Assembly: GCA_937907455.1 (NCBI GenBank) | Contig: CALESQ010000015.1 | Span: forward strand, 1 to 54,462 | Source of the DNA: an uncultured Caldilineales bacterium | GTDB lineage: Bacteria > Chloroflexota > Anaerolineae > JAAEKA01 | Direction: 5' to 3' | Length of the DNA: 54,462 nucleotides | Part shown: piece by piece, positions 8,384 to 16,573 of the stretch | Position numbering within the stretch: the stretch's first letter is position 1 | How the letters are laid out: each line of letters starts with the position of its first letter | Program-made: the position numbers and the translations under genes | Notes under the pieces: generated by a model | What the model saw: the letters and a program-made list of their open reading frames with translations, nothing else | Database searches by the model: none | What the model was told of the DNA's origin: nothing

Positions 8384-10540
8384 CTATCCTGCGACAAGCG
8401 CCTGCCAGCGAGCCAACTGCTGCCGCGTTTGCGCGGCCAGTGCCTGTTGCAACTCGGCGGGCTGAATGCTGTTTTCTCCGGCATTCAGCGCAGTTTGCAG
8501 CAATGTCAACAGCCGGAAAGCGGTTTGCGCCTGAGCCGTGCGCTGCCAGAAGCGGTTAGTTGCAGCAAACACCTTGCCGATCAGGCTGTAGTTACCGTGA
8601 TGCAGCGCCATCTCCCAGGCGCGCGGCAGGTCGTTGTGCCACAAACTCTGCCCGTCTGATGGAGTCTCATCATCGGCCAGCAGCTTTTGGAAGACATACT
8701 CGATATAACGAGCTTCCAGTTCAGGTTCTTCACTCATACGACCCAGGGCAAAGGCCCGCACCAGCGGATGCAGCGAATAGCTGACCGCATCCCATTGTTC
8801 AAGCACCGAGCGGTTGAGCAGCAATCCCAGGTTAAACAGATTACAGCGCGCCACGCGTAGCGCCCCTTCGCGGTCAAAGTGACCGTTGAAAACCGACAGC
8901 GCCTTTACCAGATCTTGTTCTTTGGGGGTAAGTTGCTGCCAGGTGTGATCAAGAATAGCCAGCACACTGCGGTGACGATCGGGCACATCAATATGTGGCG
9001 TAACCAGAAAGCTGATCTGTCTTTCGATGTTGATAGCAATTTCTGCTGGTGTAAAAAGCAACAGCCAGTTGGCAGCCATGTCAATAGCCAGCGGCAGGCC
9101 GCCGGTCAGACGACAAATGCGCCCAATAGCTTCGGCATTGGTCGTATCCAGCCGAAAATCGGCCATGGTGCGCCGTGCCGAAGCCAGAAACATCTGCACT
9201 GCTGGGCTTGCGTTGATCTCTTCCAGCGTGGCCGGTTGGTTTGGAGGCAGCAGGCTGTACACCGGCTCTATCGATTCGTTGGACAGATTGATGCGTTCGC
9301 GCGAGGTGAGCAGAATGCGCATCATCGGCGCAGCCCCTAGCAGGGTGATCAGCAGCGGATAGCTGGCAATGAAGTGTTCGTAGCCGTCCAGAATCAGCAG
9401 CAGCTCACGGCCATGCAGCCAGGCTTTCAGCACCTCTTCGTTGGTTTGACCGGCGTGCAGCGGCACATTAAGCGCACGGGCGATTTCCATTTCCACAAGC
9501 CGCTGGGCAGATTCAGCAGAGTTCTCCCCGTGTGGCGCAGACAAGGCCACAAAACAGACCCCTGAGCTGAACGCTGATACCAGGCGGGCGCCAATTTGTT
9601 GCGCGATCACCGTTTTGCCCACACCTCCCAGCCCGGTTAACGTCAGCAGACGTGTACCAGGGGTGATCAGTTTACGCAGCACGCGTTCAATCAGTTCATC
9701 CTGCCCATAAAGACGACGCAGCGGGGTGCGCGGGAAAATACGGCGTACAGGCGGGGAGGAACCGATTTCGATCTGTGCAACTGGCCGTTCGCGGCTGAGG
9801 CTTTCCACCAACGCCGTGTATTCGTCAGAGGCGGTGGCATCCAGCTCGCTTTGCACTCGCGCCGTGAAGCGGCTGACGCTTTGCTCGAAACGCTCCCACT
9901 GGCCTTGGGCGGCCAACGCCTGCAAACGCTGCATGTGCAGCATTTCATCCAGCGGCTCAGGACGCAGTGCACTGTTGGCAGCCGCTTCGGCATCGCCCCA
10001 GCGTCCATGCACCAGGTAAAACCGGTTGAGTTGCTGCGACCAGAACAAAAACAGCCGTCGCAGGCGTTCACGTTCGATGGTGGCCCATTCTTGCAGCGGG
10101 TTGCTTTCGGTCAAAAAGCTGTCTTTCAGAAAAACATCGCGATACAGCCCCAGAATGCGGCTCAACCAGGCCGCCAAAGGCTCACTTTTCTGGCCTGGTG
10201 CCTCCCATTCCTGTTGAATACGACGCAAGCTCTGCTCGAACTCCAGCACATCCACCCAAATGTTTTGCTGCCAGTTCAGCGACACCGTTTGATAGGTCGT
10301 TTCAAAAAAGGTCTCGTCAATGGACTGACGCAATGTCCACAGCAGCTTGGACAGGTTGTTGCGCGCCTGCCGGTGTTCAGAATGAGGATAGAAAAGCTGC
10401 GCGGTGGCTTCGCGCCGGCTGGCGCGCGGTTGCAAGGCCAGGTATGCCAGCAAGGTAAGCGCCGGGCCGCCGATTTCCAGCGTGCCCTTGGCCTCGTGCT
10501 GTACGGAGGGTGAACCCAGCAAAGAAATGCGTAAAGGCAT
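8384..10540 (-). CDS. SARP-type regulator with BTAD and NB-ARC ATPase domains
   Basis: This 718-residue protein resembles the AfsR/SARP group. Residues 1-95 form an OmpR-like DNA-binding region (MPLRISLLGSPSV, then LLAYLAL), about 95-250 a bacterial transcriptional activation (BTAD) helical domain, and about 285-560 an NB-ARC/STAND ATPase with P-loop GLGGVGKT (303-310), Walker B LLLILDG (D385) and the sensor LLTSRER. The C-terminus is helical but short, without a long TPR array. Such proteins switch on nearby or distant genes in response to a ligand or nucleotide state. It is the last gene of a six-gene minus-strand operon, 9 bp after nth, an unusual setting for a SARP-like protein. Its targets are unknown. 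Confidence 0.85.
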   Translation of the reverse strand: MPLRISLLGSPSVQHEAKGTLEIGGPALTLLAYLALQPRASRREATAQLFYPHSEHRQARNNLSKLLWTLRQSIDETFFETTYQTVSLNWQQNIWVDVLEFEQSLRRIQQEWEAPGQKSEPLAAWLSRILGLYRDVFLKDSFLTESNPLQEWATIERERLRRLFLFWSQQLNRFYLVHGRWGDAEAAANSALRPEPLDEMLHMQRLQALAAQGQWERFEQSVSRFTARVQSELDATASDEYTALVESLSRERPVAQIEIGSSPPVRRIFPRTPLRRLYGQDELIERVLRKLITPGTRLLTLTGLGGVGKTVIAQQIGARLVSAFSSGVCFVALSAPHGENSAESAQRLVEMEIARALNVPLHAGQTNEEVLKAWLHGRELLLILDGYEHFIASYPLLITLLGAAPMMRILLTSRERINLSNESIEPVYSLLPPNQPATLEEINASPAVQMFLASARRTMADFRLDTTNAEAIGRICRLTGGLPLAIDMAANWLLLFTPAEIAINIERQISFLVTPHIDVPDRHRSVLAILDHTWQQLTPKEQDLVKALSVFNGHFDREGALRVARCNLFNLGLLLNRSVLEQWDAVSYSLHPLVRAFALGRMSEEPELEARYIEYVFQKLLADDETPSDGQSLWHNDLPRAWEMALHHGNYSLIGKVFAATNRFWQRTAQAQTAFRLLTLLQTALNAGENSIQPAELQQALAAQTRQQLARWQALVAG

Positions 10541-10549
10541 TAATTTCCC

Positions 10550-11239
10550 TCAAGCAGGCAAAAATTGATCAGAATAATAGCGGCAATCGGCCTGTAAAGG
10601 GCAGGCTGTGCAAAGCGGCGTACGCGCCCGGCACAGCGTGCGGCCATGTCGGATCAGGTTAAGATGCAGGTCATAGAACCAGGTTGCGGGCACCAGGCTT
10701 TCCCATAGTGTTTTGATTTTGGCCGGATGATCGTGCGGGCCTGCCAGCCCCAGGCGCTGCGTCACCCGCTGCACATGCGTATCCACCGGAAAAGCAGCCT
10801 TGCCAAAGCAGAAAAGCAGCACAATCGAGGCGGTTTTGTGGCCCACGCCTTCGAGTTGTGTCAGCCAGGCCAGCGCCTCGTCTACCGGCCAGGCAGCCAG
10901 AAAGTCCAGCGTGAAATCACCTTGTTCTTGCAGGATGCGGCGCAGCGCAGCCTGAAGACGCGGGGCCTTGCTGGGCGCCAGCCCGGCCGGGCGAATCACC
11001 GTCACCAGCTCTGGCAGTGGTGCAGCCAGCACCTCATGCCAATCGGCATAGGTTGCTTTGAGCTGCTGAAAAGCGCGTCCGCTGTTCACATCTGAGGTGT
11101 TGGCGCTGAGAATGGTAAGGATCAGCTCGTCTACCGGCGCAAAATCGGGGCGCCAGTCAGGGTGACCGTAGTGGGCCAGCAGTTGTGCGCGGATGCGCTC
11201 AGCCTTGTGTTGCATCGGGGAGAGGGTCGTGGTGTTCAT
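10550..11239 (-). CDS. nth: Endonuclease III-like DNA glycosylase
   Basis: This 229-residue protein removes oxidised pyrimidines from DNA and cuts the abasic site. The helix-hairpin-helix LEGVGHKTASIV carries the catalytic K135, and D153 (PVDTHVQRV) is the second catalytic residue; their 18-residue spacing matches E. coli Nth. The C-terminal iron-sulphur loop has the C-x6-C-x2-C-x5-C pattern (CRARTPLC..C..C). The usual LSAQATD segment reads LSANTSD, so the base-pair-intercalating Gln is replaced by Asn. It lies 6 bp after the YwiC-like gene and 9 bp before the SARP gene in one operon. Confidence 0.92.
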   Translation of the reverse strand: MNTTTLSPMQHKAERIRAQLLAHYGHPDWRPDFAPVDELILTILSANTSDVNSGRAFQQLKATYADWHEVLAAPLPELVTVIRPAGLAPSKAPRLQAALRRILQEQGDFTLDFLAAWPVDEALAWLTQLEGVGHKTASIVLLFCFGKAAFPVDTHVQRVTQRLGLAGPHDHPAKIKTLWESLVPATWFYDLHLNLIRHGRTLCRARTPLCTACPLQADCRYYSDQFLPA

Positions 11240-11245
11240 GGGCGG

Positions 11246-12082
11246 TTACAGCAGCGCCGCGGCAATCAACGCGCCGCCTAGCAGCTCGGCAGCGACTTCG
11301 CTGAAGCCAAAGCGTTTGATATCAGCCACGGGGCGAATGGCCCGCACGGCCCATAGGGCGCGCAACAGCAGCAAAGCAAAGGGCGCCGCCGCCAGCCACG
11401 ACACCCAGCCCGCTGCTGCCATCATCAACAGCGCTGCAAAACCGACCAGATGCCCTCCCAGAGTCAAGCGCGGCTCGCCGTTGCGCTGCTTGCTGTGCGC
11501 CAGGCGTTGGCGCACATACAACACCCCCAGCGCGTTTTGCAGGGCAAACAAGCCCCACAGCCAGATCGCCGTAGCATCCAGGCGGGCAGTGACGGCAATG
11601 GCGGCCGCCGGTGCGGTTAGCGCCAGCCCTACGGCCCCTGTCAGCTCCATGCCCAGGCTGCGCATAGCGCTGCGCCCGCTGCGTGCAGCCAGCAAATAGG
11701 CAGACAATACCGCGACAAAGGGCACAATCAAACCGCTTAGCGCCTGACGTCCCAGCGCCAGCAGCCCCAGCAGGCACAGCAGCGCCAGCATCCCCAGCCC
11801 CAGCGCCCAGCCCGCGGCCAGCGAGGCATCGGCGGCGCGCCCGCGGCCCTGCCGGATGCGTGCCCAGGCGGTGGCCGGCTGTCGGCTGATTGTGGCAGCC
11901 AGCCCGCCGATCAGGGTCAGTGCCAGTGCCGGGGCCGCATGGGCGGCCGCTGTGCCGCTGCCAAAGGTCACCACTGCGCCATAGAGCCAGGGAACCAGTA
12001 GCCACGACCAGGCACCGTGTTCGGTGGGAATCACCAGCGATTTACGAAATATACTGCGGGATGAGCGGGGCGAAACGGTCAC
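11246..12082 (-). CDS. YwiC-like integral membrane protein
   Basis: The predicted 278-residue protein has about eight hydrophobic segments and starts with the family signature IPTEHGAWSWLLVPW near residue 18. The YwiC-like family has no established biochemical role; the fold resembles polyprenyl-transferase-type membrane proteins only in general shape. The start is a GTG at 12082 with AAGGA six bases upstream. It lies 24 bp after selB and 6 bp before nth in the minus-strand operon. No catalytic motif was identified. Confidence 0.75.
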   Translation of the reverse strand: MTVSPRSSRSIFRKSLVIPTEHGAWSWLLVPWLYGAVVTFGSGTAAAHAAPALALTLIGGLAATISRQPATAWARIRQGRGRAADASLAAGWALGLGMLALLCLLGLLALGRQALSGLIVPFVAVLSAYLLAARSGRSAMRSLGMELTGAVGLALTAPAAAIAVTARLDATAIWLWGLFALQNALGVLYVRQRLAHSKQRNGEPRLTLGGHLVGFAALLMMAAAGWVSWLAAAPFALLLLRALWAVRAIRPVADIKRFGFSEVAAELLGGALIAAALL

Positions 12083-12106
12083 GAAAAATCCTTATGCTTG
12101 GTGCGC

Positions 12107-14041
12107 CTATACATCGGCCGCGGCAGAGCGCAACACGCGCACATCGCCTACGCGGCGGGTGATGCGCTGCGCATCGAGATGCTCCATTAGCGCCAGAGCA
12201 TACTTGCGGCTGGTATTGATCTCGTCACGCACCTGGGCCACGGTGATGCTGCCATTCGCCTGCAAGCGGGCAACAATCTGCTGCACAATGCGCTGATAGG
12301 CCGCAGTTTCAAAGATGACATCGTCGGCCAAACGTAGCAGCCGACCGCTATCCAGCAGCCATTGCAGCAGGTCATCGCCTACTGCGGCGCTGCATTCGGC
12401 CGGGCTGGGTGGCTGTGCCGGTTGAGCGGCGAAGCGCGTCAGCAGGGTATCTGCCGCGGTCTGCTGTTTCAGGGCGAGACGCACTTGATGATCGGGCAAC
12501 CGCACCAAACCCGCTTCTTCTGTGGCTAGTCCCTGCTGAATGGCGTACGCCAGCAGATCGTTGAACTGGCGCGGGCTCCACTGCTGGCGCTTGTCTTGCC
12601 AACGGCTGCGCAGCTCTTCGCGCACCATGCCCAGGCGCAGCGGGTTGTGGCGATGATAGCCTGCCAGCAGGCTTTGTAGCCGCGTGATCAGTGTTTGCCA
12701 GCCTGCGGCGCTTAACACGGTTTGCGCTGTGGCAGGCGTGTTGTCACGATCCAGCACCAGCACTTGCCCGGCGGCCAGCAACTCGTTCAGGGCTTGTGCA
12801 GCGTGATGGGCATCTAGTCCGGCGCTTGCTGCAAGCGTGGCAAAAGCACTCGGTTCGCTGCGTTGCAGGGCGTGCAGCAGCAGGTCAGGCGGTTCGCCGT
12901 TTTGCAGCGCCTCCAACGTGGTGATTACCTCGGCGCGGAAGCGGCGCCAGCGGCGGCCCGGATGGGCATTTACCACCATGCCCCCTGCCAGGGTGCGGCT
13001 GGGTGAGGGCTGGCGCAGGATGAAACGGTCGCCGTGAGCCAACGCCACGGGGGTAGCCAGGCGCAGCTGCACCCAGCCACTTTGGCCCGGCTCCAACGCT
13101 TCGGCATCGAGCAGGCGCACGCGTGCCGCTGTTTCTGCCGCACCGCAAAAGAAATCTACCGCCTGGTTGTGCAACAGCGGCTTGGTCGGGCCAGATTGCA
13201 CCAGACGCAGACGCACATCTACCAGGGTGGTGGCGCGCAGGGTGCCGGGCAAAGCCAGCACCTGGCCGCGCTGCACCTGCTCTTTGCTGATGCCGCCGAG
13301 GTTCACGGCTACGCGGCTGCCCGGTTCGGCGCGCTCAACTTTTTGCTTGTGCGTTTGCAGGCCGCGGATACGGCTGCGCAGGCCGTCGGGCAGTAGCTCC
13401 ACCTCCTGGCCGGGCAGCAGCTCGCCGTCGCTGAGTGTACCTGTAACCACCGTGCCGAAACCGGCGATGCTGAAGGCTCGGTCAATGGGCAGTCGCGGTT
13501 TGGCGATGTTGCGGCGGGGCGGTGTTTGGGCCAGCACCGCCGCCAGCGCGGCGCGCAGCTCGTTTAGGCCCTGACCAGTGCGCACCGATACCGGCACGAT
13601 GGGTGCACCGGCCAGCGAGGTAGCCGCCAGGGTTTCGGCCACATCGGCTTGCACCAGTGTCAACCAGTCGGGGTCGCGCGCCACCAGGTCGGCCTTGCTG
13701 AGGGCCACCACGCCGTGGCGCACCTCCAATAGGTCCAGGATAGCCAGATGCTCGCGGGTTTGCGGCATCACCCCTTCATCTGCGGCGATGACGAAAAGTG
13801 CGGCGTCAATGCCGCCCACACCGGCCAGCATGTTTTTGATGAAGTCAATGTGGCCGGGTACATCTACCACGCCTACCATCTCGCTGTCGGTGGGGCCAAG
13901 CGTCAGCCAGGCAAAGCCGAGATCAATGGTCATGGCACGGGCTTTTTCCTCGGCCAGGCGGTCGGGGTCAATGCCGGTGAGCGCCAGCACCAGGCTGGAC
14001 TTGCCATGATCTACATGACCGGCGGTGCCGATAACTTTCAT
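12107..14041 (-). CDS. selB: Selenocysteine-specific elongation factor
   Basis: This 644-residue GTPase brings selenocysteinyl-tRNA to ribosomes paused at UGA next to a SECIS hairpin. The G domain shows GHVDHGKS (8-15), DVPGH (60-64) and SKAD (115-118). EF-Tu-like domains II and III follow (to about residue 370), and the C-terminal third holds winged-helix domains that bind the SECIS. The ATG at 14041 overlaps the stop codon of the upstream membrane-protein gene (TGATG). A longer in-frame reading back to 14266 lies inside that gene and is rejected. selA, selC and selD are not in this window, and no in-frame UGA gene was recognised here, so the selenoproteins must lie elsewhere. Confidence 0.93.
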   Translation of the reverse strand: MKVIGTAGHVDHGKSSLVLALTGIDPDRLAEEKARAMTIDLGFAWLTLGPTDSEMVGVVDVPGHIDFIKNMLAGVGGIDAALFVIAADEGVMPQTREHLAILDLLEVRHGVVALSKADLVARDPDWLTLVQADVAETLAATSLAGAPIVPVSVRTGQGLNELRAALAAVLAQTPPRRNIAKPRLPIDRAFSIAGFGTVVTGTLSDGELLPGQEVELLPDGLRSRIRGLQTHKQKVERAEPGSRVAVNLGGISKEQVQRGQVLALPGTLRATTLVDVRLRLVQSGPTKPLLHNQAVDFFCGAAETAARVRLLDAEALEPGQSGWVQLRLATPVALAHGDRFILRQPSPSRTLAGGMVVNAHPGRRWRRFRAEVITTLEALQNGEPPDLLLHALQRSEPSAFATLAASAGLDAHHAAQALNELLAAGQVLVLDRDNTPATAQTVLSAAGWQTLITRLQSLLAGYHRHNPLRLGMVREELRSRWQDKRQQWSPRQFNDLLAYAIQQGLATEEAGLVRLPDHQVRLALKQQTAADTLLTRFAAQPAQPPSPAECSAAVGDDLLQWLLDSGRLLRLADDVIFETAAYQRIVQQIVARLQANGSITVAQVRDEINTSRKYALALMEHLDAQRITRRVGDVRVLRSAAADV

Positions 14042-14787
14042 CAGGTGATTAGCTTTCTGTGACGGGCCGCGGCCAGCAGGGCTGTGCTGAGCGTCAGCAC
14101 TGCTGCTACTGCGACATCTACCAGCAGTGCCAGCGCCAGCGCATAGGTCAGCGTGCGCAGCGCCGCGGTGGTGATGGCGATCCAGCTTGTGGGTATGGCC
14201 GGAAACCAGCCGAAGAGCAGCATGATCAGCGCGATCAGGGCCATATAGATCAGCAGCAGCCGCCACGATTCACGATCAGAGGGGCTGGGCATCATGGCGT
14301 TGCTGATGGCGAAGATAAGATAGATCCATAGCCAGGCATCGTTGGTGTGGCGTGTTGCCTCAAGGGTGGCCCACAGATTGGCCCAATCGCCGTTTTCCCA
14401 GGCCAGTCCCAGCGCGGCGGCATCGAAAACGCCGTAGCCGATGGCTAGCAGTGCCAGCGTGCCGGCCAGGAAGGGGGCCAGGCCGATCAGGCTGTCGCGC
14501 AGGGGGTCGGCGCGCTTCACCTCCACCGAGCCGAGTACGATTTGCTGGGCGTGCATGGTGGGGCTGAGGCGCAATCTGCCGGTGGGAATGCCCAGCAGTT
14601 GCGCCATTAGCCAATGGCTCAACTCGTGCAGCATAATACCCGGCAGCAGGGCAAACCACAGCACCACCATGCCGGCATTGTGGCTGTCAAACAGCAACAA
14701 GCCAATGCTCTGCAGCGCGCGGCTGATATGCCGTTGCAGCAGGTAAAGCAGAACGACGAGCAGGGCGAAGGCAAGCAGGGGGATCAA
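14041..14787 (-). CDS. Membrane protein with HExxH motif, possible M50-type protease
   Basis: The 248-residue protein has about six hydrophobic segments. An HELSH motif (H54, E55, H58) in IMLHELSHWLMAQLLG lies in the second one, as in site-2-protease/M50B-like membrane metalloproteases. No PDZ domain is present and the third zinc ligand is not obvious. It lies 5 bp after tpiA and its stop overlaps the selB start, so translation is probably coupled. A role in regulated intramembrane proteolysis is possible but not shown. Confidence 0.7.
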   Translation of the reverse strand: MIPLLAFALLVVLLYLLQRHISRALQSIGLLLFDSHNAGMVVLWFALLPGIMLHELSHWLMAQLLGIPTGRLRLSPTMHAQQIVLGSVEVKRADPLRDSLIGLAPFLAGTLALLAIGYGVFDAAALGLAWENGDWANLWATLEATRHTNDAWLWIYLIFAISNAMMPSPSDRESWRLLLIYMALIALIMLLFGWFPAIPTSWIAITTAALRTLTYALALALLVDVAVAAVLTLSTALLAAARHRKLIT

Positions 14788-14792
14788 AGCGT

Positions 14793-15560
14793 TTAGCCGC
14801 GCACCTCGGCAGTGGCTTTGACCATAGCCACGAAGGTATCGGCCTTCAGGCTGGCTCCGCCTACCAGGGCGCCGTCAATGTCGGGCATAGCCATGAATGC
14901 GGCGATGTTGGCTGCATTGGCGCTGCCGCCATATTGAATGCGCACGGCCTGGGCAGTCGCTTCGTCGTACAGGTCGGCTACGGTGCCGCGAATGCTAACG
15001 CCGATCACCTGGGCTGCACCGGCCGGCTCAGCGTTGAGGCCGGTGCCGATGGCCCACACCGGTTCGTAGGCGATGACCAATGTTGCGACCTGCTCCTTGC
15101 TCAAGCCTTTGAGTGCGCCGGTCACCTGAGTGCGTACCACATGGTCGGTCTCGCCTGCCTGATTCTGTTGCAGGTTCTCGCCTACTGCGATGATGGGGAT
15201 GAGGCCATGAGCAAAGGCGGCATGGGCCTTTTTGTTGACACCTTCGTCAGTTTCCCCAAAATATTGGCGGCGCTCGGAATGGCCGATGATGACGTAGGTG
15301 CAAAGAGGAGCCAACATGCCGGGCGCAATTTCTCCGGTATAGGCTCCGTTTTCGGCCCAGAACATATTTTGAGCGCCGACGGCCACCCGGCTGCCTTTGA
15401 GGGCATCGGCTACGGCGGGCAGGGCCACGAAGGTGGGGCATACCACGCTTTCCACGCTTTCGATGGCGTTTAGCTCGCGGCGCATAGCGCGCACAAGATC
15501 AACCGCCTCATCAATGGTTTTGTTCATTTTCCAGTTGCCGGCAATAATGGGCTTGCGCAT
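14793..15560 (-). CDS. tpiA: Triose-phosphate isomerase
   Basis: This 255-residue TIM-barrel enzyme interconverts dihydroxyacetone phosphate and glyceraldehyde 3-phosphate in glycolysis. The N-terminal NWKMN, catalytic H94 (IIGHSERR), catalytic E166 (AYEPVWAIGTG) and the phosphate-binding GGS(A)N and GGAS segments are all visible. AAGGAG precedes the ATG. It is the first gene of the six-gene minus-strand operon that ends at 8384. Length and motifs are normal. Confidence 0.96.
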   Translation of the reverse strand: MRKPIIAGNWKMNKTIDEAVDLVRAMRRELNAIESVESVVCPTFVALPAVADALKGSRVAVGAQNMFWAENGAYTGEIAPGMLAPLCTYVIIGHSERRQYFGETDEGVNKKAHAAFAHGLIPIIAVGENLQQNQAGETDHVVRTQVTGALKGLSKEQVATLVIAYEPVWAIGTGLNAEPAGAAQVIGVSIRGTVADLYDEATAQAVRIQYGGSANAANIAAFMAMPDIDGALVGGASLKADTFVAMVKATAEVRG

Positions 15561-15782
15561 AGAAAAACTCCTTGTGATTTGCAGAAAGAATGCGTTGTTA
15601 CGCCATTATACTTGTAAAAAGCTAAAGCCACAATGCAGCGCTTCTTGGCAGGGGAGCGCCCTGCCACGTAAAGCAAGGAAATGCCTTAGCGGTCTTCGGC
15701 ATGATAGGGGGAATGCGTTGTTCTCATATCGGGCCACGACTGCAATTTCAATCAAAATTCATACACACGCTATAATGCGGTA
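15561..15782. other. Divergent intergenic region between tpiA and hpt, left part
   Basis: No gene is seen. The segment 15746-15780 (TTTCAATC... CATACACACGCTATAATGC) is repeated, imperfectly, at 15924-15958 on the other side of the dispersed element. Each copy ends in TATAAT (15771-15776 and 15949-15954), 19 bp after a TTTCAA, so either could act as a weak plus-strand promoter. Confidence 0.5.
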
Positions 15783-15944
15783 GTGTGCGACTTTCGGTTG
15801 AATTACAAGAGCCGGACAATAAATGGTTGCGGTTCAGAGAACGAAGCGCTCTCAGGCGCTCTCCGAAAGCCCCGGCAGGGGCTTCGTGGCTTGAGACACC
15901 GAATTCAATTCGGTGGCAACACATTTCAACCGAAATCCATACAC
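15783..15944. repeat. Roughly 162-bp dispersed element with imperfect inverted ends
   Basis: The left end (15783-15804) and the reverse complement of the right end (15923-15944) agree at 17 of 22 positions and share TTTCGGTTGAA. Inside are a direct repeat of GCGCTCTC, a hairpin AAGCCCC-GGCA-GGGGCTT (15867-15884) and a dyad with 9-bp arms CACCGAATT / AATTCGGTG (15897-15915). The last 63 bases recur at 1-63. No coding capacity is present, so it resembles a MITE or a palindromic intergenic repeat. Confidence 0.65.
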
Positions 15945-15963
15945 AACCTATAATGCCAATGCC

Positions 15964-15992
15964 TTGACGCCAGCTAACGGCAAGGCTATAAT
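15964..15992 (+). promoter_or_regulatory. Sigma-70-type promoter for hpt
   Basis: TTGACG (15964-15969), a 17-bp spacer and TATAAT (15987-15992) form a near-consensus promoter. Transcription would start near 16000, with GGAGG at 16013-16017 before the ATG at 16023. Confidence 0.8.
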
Positions 15993-16022
15993 CGAATTGC
16001 AAATTATGAAACGGAGGCTGGT

Positions 16023-16571
16023 ATGGCAGGCGATCTTCATCCTGATATCGAGCGCGTTCTGATCAGCTCGGAGCAGATCCGGCAGCGCATCCGCGAGATG
16101 GCCGCACAGATTGACCGCGACTACGCGGCCGCACCTGACCTGTTGCTGGTGGGGGTGCTGAAGGGTGCGTTTATTTTCATGGCTGATCTGGCGCGCGAGT
16201 TGACTGTGCCGCATTCCGTAGATTTTATGGCGGTGTCCAGCTACGGCATGAATGCTTCCAGCGGTGCAGTGCGCATTATGCTGGATCTGCGCGCGCCGAT
16301 TGAGGGACGCCATGTGCTGCTGGTTGAGGATATTGTGGATACCGGCCACACCTTGCAATACCTGCATCAGGTGCTGGCAGGTCGCGGCCCAGCCTCTTTG
16401 CGCACCTGTGCCTTGTCGCATAAGCAACGTAACGAGGCTGCCGCTGTGCCGGTGGACTATCTGGGCTTTACGATCCCCGATGTTTGGGTGGTAGGCTATG
16501 GCCTGGACTACGCGGATACGCATCGTACCTTGCCGTATATCGGCGCACTCAAACCGGAGGTGTATCAGTAA
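16023..16571 (+). CDS. hpt: Hypoxanthine(-guanine) phosphoribosyltransferase
   Basis: This 182-residue purine-salvage enzyme joins hypoxanthine or guanine to PRPP to give IMP or GMP. The PRPP loop VEDIVDTGHTL (101-111), the VGVLKGAF segment (43-50) and the base-binding WVVGYGLDY near the C-terminus are present. GGAGG precedes the ATG and a near-consensus promoter lies upstream. The next gene starts 2 bp after its stop, so they are cotranscribed. It may use purines brought in by the transporter encoded at 40-46 kb, which is inference. Confidence 0.94.
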   Translation: MAGDLHPDIERVLISSEQIRQRIREMAAQIDRDYAAAPDLLLVGVLKGAFIFMADLARELTVPHSVDFMAVSSYGMNASSGAVRIMLDLRAPIEGRHVLLVEDIVDTGHTLQYLHQVLAGRGPASLRTCALSHKQRNEAAAVPVDYLGFTIPDVWVVGYGLDYADTHRTLPYIGALKPEVYQ

Positions 16572-16573
16572 CC

